From the NCBI RefSeq assembly GCF_018294505.1, contig NC_057797.1:122641116-122705115 (forward strand): a DNA stretch of 64,000 nt. Reading direction: 5' to 3'. A program made the position numbers and the translations under genes. Below are positions 60,745-64,000 of the stretch, piece by piece (the stretch's first letter is position 1; each line of letters starts with the position of its first letter). The notes beneath the pieces were generated by a model. That model did no database searches and was not told where the DNA came from. It saw nothing but the letters and a program-made list of their open reading frames with translations. Source of the stretch: Triticum aestivum. Lineage: Eukaryota; Streptophyta; Magnoliopsida; Poales; Poaceae.

Positions 60745-63700
60745 TGTAACACCCTCGATGCGACTATAGCTCCCACGTGTCGAGGCACGACTTAGAGACA
60801 TAATCGCATTGAAGGCATATGTCGCAAGTTAGGCAATCTTCACAACATCCCATGTAATAATAATAAAAGGGGAGATAACATAGTTGGCTTACACTCGCCA
60901 CGTCAATCAAGTACATAAATAACATTACATCATCCAAACACTCATGGCCCGACTACGGTGCCAAAATGAAAGAGAACCCAACATGCGACACGGTCCCAAT
61001 CACCCCCAACTAGGCACCACTACTGATCATTGGGAAAGGAAACATAGTATCGTTGAGAGTCTTCGTCGAACTCCCACTTGAGCTCATACGCGTCTCCTGG
61101 AGCGGAAACATCGGGCCCTGCATCTGGTGTAATAGTAATCTGTGAGCCACAGGGACTCAACAATCTCGCACCCTCGTGATCAAGACTATTTGAGCTTATA
61201 GGTAAGGCGAGGTAAAATAAGAGTGGAGCTGCAGCAAGCGACTAGCAAGTATGGTGGCTAACTTATTCGCAAAAGAGGGCGAGAAGAGGAGGCAAGCGCG
61301 AGCGAGAAGCTAGAGAACAACCTGCACAAACATTACTCCAACACCGTGTCCACTTCCCGGACTCCGCCGAGAAGAGGCCATCACGGCAACACACCTAGTT
61401 GATTCCTTTTAATTAAATTAAGGTTCAAGTTATCTACAACCGAACATTAACAAATTCCCGTATGCCCATAACTGTGGGCACGGCTTTCGAGAGTTCAATC
61501 CCTGCAGGGGAGTCCCAACTTAGCCCATGACAAGCTCTCACGGTCAACGAAGGAATAGACCTCCTCCCAAGACGTTCCGATCAGACTCGGTATCTCGGTA
61601 ACTCAAGACACTTCGACAGGTTAAAACAAGACCAGCAACACCGCTCGAATGTGCCGACAAATCCCGATAGGAGCTGCACATATCTCTTTCTTAGGGCACA
61701 CTCAGATTGTCTTAGGTACGGGTAGGCCAGCCCAGAGTTGCCCCTGGTGGCCACCGGCAGCTGACAGGTGGACCAACACTCAGAGGAGCACTGGCCCGGG
61801 GGGTTAAAATAAGATGACCCTTGAGTCTGCAGAACCCAAGGGAAAGAAAAGGGGTAGGTGGCAAATGGTAAAACCAAGGTTGGGCATTGCTAGACAAGCT
61901 TTAATCAAGGCGAAATATCAAGGGGTTCCCATTATAACCCAACCGCGTAAGGAACGCAAAATCCGGGAACATAACACCGATATGACGGAAACTAGGGCGG
62001 CAAGAGTGGACCAAAACACTAGGCGAGAGGCCGTGCCTTCCACCCTTTACCAAGTATATAGATGCATTAAGATAACATGGCAATATAATGATATCCCAAC
62101 AAGTAAATAAATGTTCCAACAAGGAACGGCCTCCAATCTTCACCTGCAACTAGCAACGCTATAAGAGGGGGCTGAGCAAAGCGGTAACATAGCCAATCAA
62201 CGGTTTGCTAGGACAATGGTGGGTTAGAGGTTGACATGGAAATTTAGGAGGCTTGCAAGCAAGTGGTAGGCATCGTAGCAATGGCATAGCAAAAGAGCGA
62301 GCAAACTAGCATAGCAAAGATAATAGTGATTTCGAGGGTATGATCATCTTGCCTGCACAGTTGTCAGAGTTGACTGGATCCTCAAAAGCAAACTCAACAG
62401 GCTCCTCGTTAGCGAACTCGTCTCCCGGCTCTACCCAAATAAGACAAACAAGCAACAAGGATACAATCAACCACGTGCAAGAACAAGCAATATGATGAAA
62501 TGATGATATGCTATGCGGCATGCGATGCGAGATGCAAAATGCAAGATATGACAGGAAATGCATGAACATGGCCTCAACTTGGAATTCCAAGAGTGCCACT
62601 GGAAAGATGAGATGAAATCGCTTGAAAACGATATAAAGAACGCCGGAATCGGAGTTACGGTTTGGAAATGGCAAGCGATTCAAAAATGACACCGGTCTGC
62701 GATTTATAGCAAGTAGGCATCTAAATGCAATGAGATGAACATGCTACAGCAATCAAACATGACACCAAAATACATGGCAGGGATTCACACAAGATGCTTA
62801 ACAAAAGTCTAGCACTGAGCTACGGCCAATTCATCCATTAGGAGGTTCAAACAAGCATGGAAAAAATGCAAATGGTAAAACAAATCTCAGACTTAGTAAA
62901 ATTAACACTTGTCTGGAATTTCAGACCATATAGCCCTCTTCGGAGCAACAAAACAACATGCTACAGGACCTGAACATGACAAAGAAAGACATGGCATGGA
63001 GCTACACAACAAGCTTAACAAAAGTCCCTTAGTGACCTTGAGCCAAAAGGGATCACAAAATATACTAACAAGCACACGAACATAGCAAAAACATAATCAG
63101 TTTTCAGACTTAGTGAAAACTGGGACATGCTGAAACATAACTCACGAAGACATGTTTACGAGCTCGATGCACTCACCACGTTGCAAGTCATGGCAAGACA
63201 AGCATACACCCATCAAGAAGGCACAAAATACAAGCTAGACATGGCAAGAACAATAGCATAGCATGCACGGATCAACTACAATAACATCGGCAAAATAGCA
63301 AACAAGTTGACGATCTGCCCAGATTCACAACGAAGCAAAAGTAGAGCTTGATTGACTCAAGCTAGGTTGCTCCATAATTGCAAACAAAGACATGGATGGA
63401 TAGAGCACTATAATATTAACAAAACTCCCTTACTGATAATCCTCAAAAGAGGCACGGATCGCTAGGAAACAACAAGAACATATGGCATCATGAACTAAAC
63501 AATCCCAGGACTTAGAGAAATCACTAAGTCCCTGAAAACAGAATTAGCAAGTGCACCACTTTGCAAGCTTGCACAAGTTACCACACACATCCTAAAAATA
63601 CATGGGTTGCACCTCTGGAAAGATGGCAAAACCCTTAACAAAACATATGAAGAACTCACGGGCATATCATGCACACATTAATCATGGCAAAAATGACAAA

Positions 63701-64000
63701 AGTGCTAAACGGAGTAACAGATTTGGCAATTAACTCAAGTAGCCCTCTTCTAACAGCATTTCGGGCATCAAAATGAACTCAAATGAAAATTATGCAATGG
63801 AATGAAATGATGTACTCTCTGAGATGAACATTTTGATATGCTATATGCCCAAATCGGAGCTACGGATGCAAAGTTACGGGGCCGCGAACAGGGGCATATG
63901 GACTGAAAATTTAAGGACTTAGAGAAAAAACAACCCCAGATCTACGATTTGCACGGAAACCGAGGCGGCGGCGGCACTGTAGCTGTTCGTCGGGGAAGAA
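60745..64000 (-). repeat. 5' LTR of the minus-strand chromovirus, cut by window end
   Basis: Begins TGTAACACCCTCGATG on the plus strand exactly like 52319 and aligns with it to the window end. About 1.07 kb remain beyond the window if the lengths are equal. Confidence 0.93.

Larger units (their letters stand above)
52319..64000 (-). mobile_element. Ty3/gypsy chromovirus lacking integrase, 5' LTR truncated by window
   Basis: In element order: 5' LTR (60745 to beyond 64000), primer site, leader, gag-pol, chromodomain remnant, 3' LTR (52319-56653). The left target duplication candidate is GTGAG (52314-52318). The two LTRs differ at about 10 of the first 440 bases (2.3%), implying a younger insertion than the copia element. 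The integrase is missing, so the copy is non-autonomous. Confidence 0.93.

Overview
This window looks like intergenic DNA of a large grass genome, most likely Triticeae (wheat, barley, rye or Aegilops). Nearly all of it is nested plant transposable elements: Ty3/gypsy chromoviruses with LTRs of about 4 kb, a Sirevirus-type Ty1/copia element, a LINE tail, a CACTA end and Stowaway-like MITEs. I found no intact host gene and no rRNA, tRNA or CRISPR array. Almost every coding region carries stops, frameshifts, a deletion or an insertion.

Layout. 1-8441: a plus-strand chromovirus (gag, pol with chromodomain, 4.05 kb 3' LTR) whose 5' part lies outside the window. 8442-15154: gene-poor DNA with a CT-rich degenerate tandem array (period about 147 bp), CA microsatellites and MITEs. 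15155-29979: a complete Sirevirus-like copia element on the minus strand, bounded by the perfect target duplication GCTAC. Its 1.33 kb LTR is extended to 1.70 kb in one copy by a LINE insertion. It has gag, pol, and downstream of pol a 4.2 kb accessory reading frame with its own TATA box, a 5'-UTR intron and an extra polypurine tract. 29980-36750: a small intron-containing gene on the minus strand (one in-frame stop), Stowaway-like MITEs and unassigned DNA. 36750-41497: a TA microsatellite, four copies of a 0.7-0.9 kb module, and a densely repetitive end region closing with a CACTA-type terminus. 41498-41996: a retrotransposon remnant. 41997-64000: a larger element carrying a six-exon gene with a putative gypsy-type transposon (Transposase_28-like) domain. 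This gene is interrupted by a 4.0 kb solo LTR (44281-48281, duplication AAATG). The host element is interrupted again by a minus-strand chromovirus (52319 to beyond the window) that has lost its whole integrase.

How the parts relate. The coding regions serve transposon replication: gag packages RNA, and protease, reverse transcriptase, RNase H and integrase copy and insert it. The chromodomain probably guides insertion to heterochromatin. The most unusual parts are the extra genes carried by two elements, each with promoter and intron structure resembling a cellular gene: the copia accessory frame (17400-21593) and the six-exon gene (43452-51022). Relative ages read from nesting and LTR divergence: the Sirevirus LTRs differ by about 3.4% over 470 bp counted by eye, and the minus-strand chromovirus LTRs by about 2.3% over 440 bp. 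The LINE is younger than the Sirevirus insertion.
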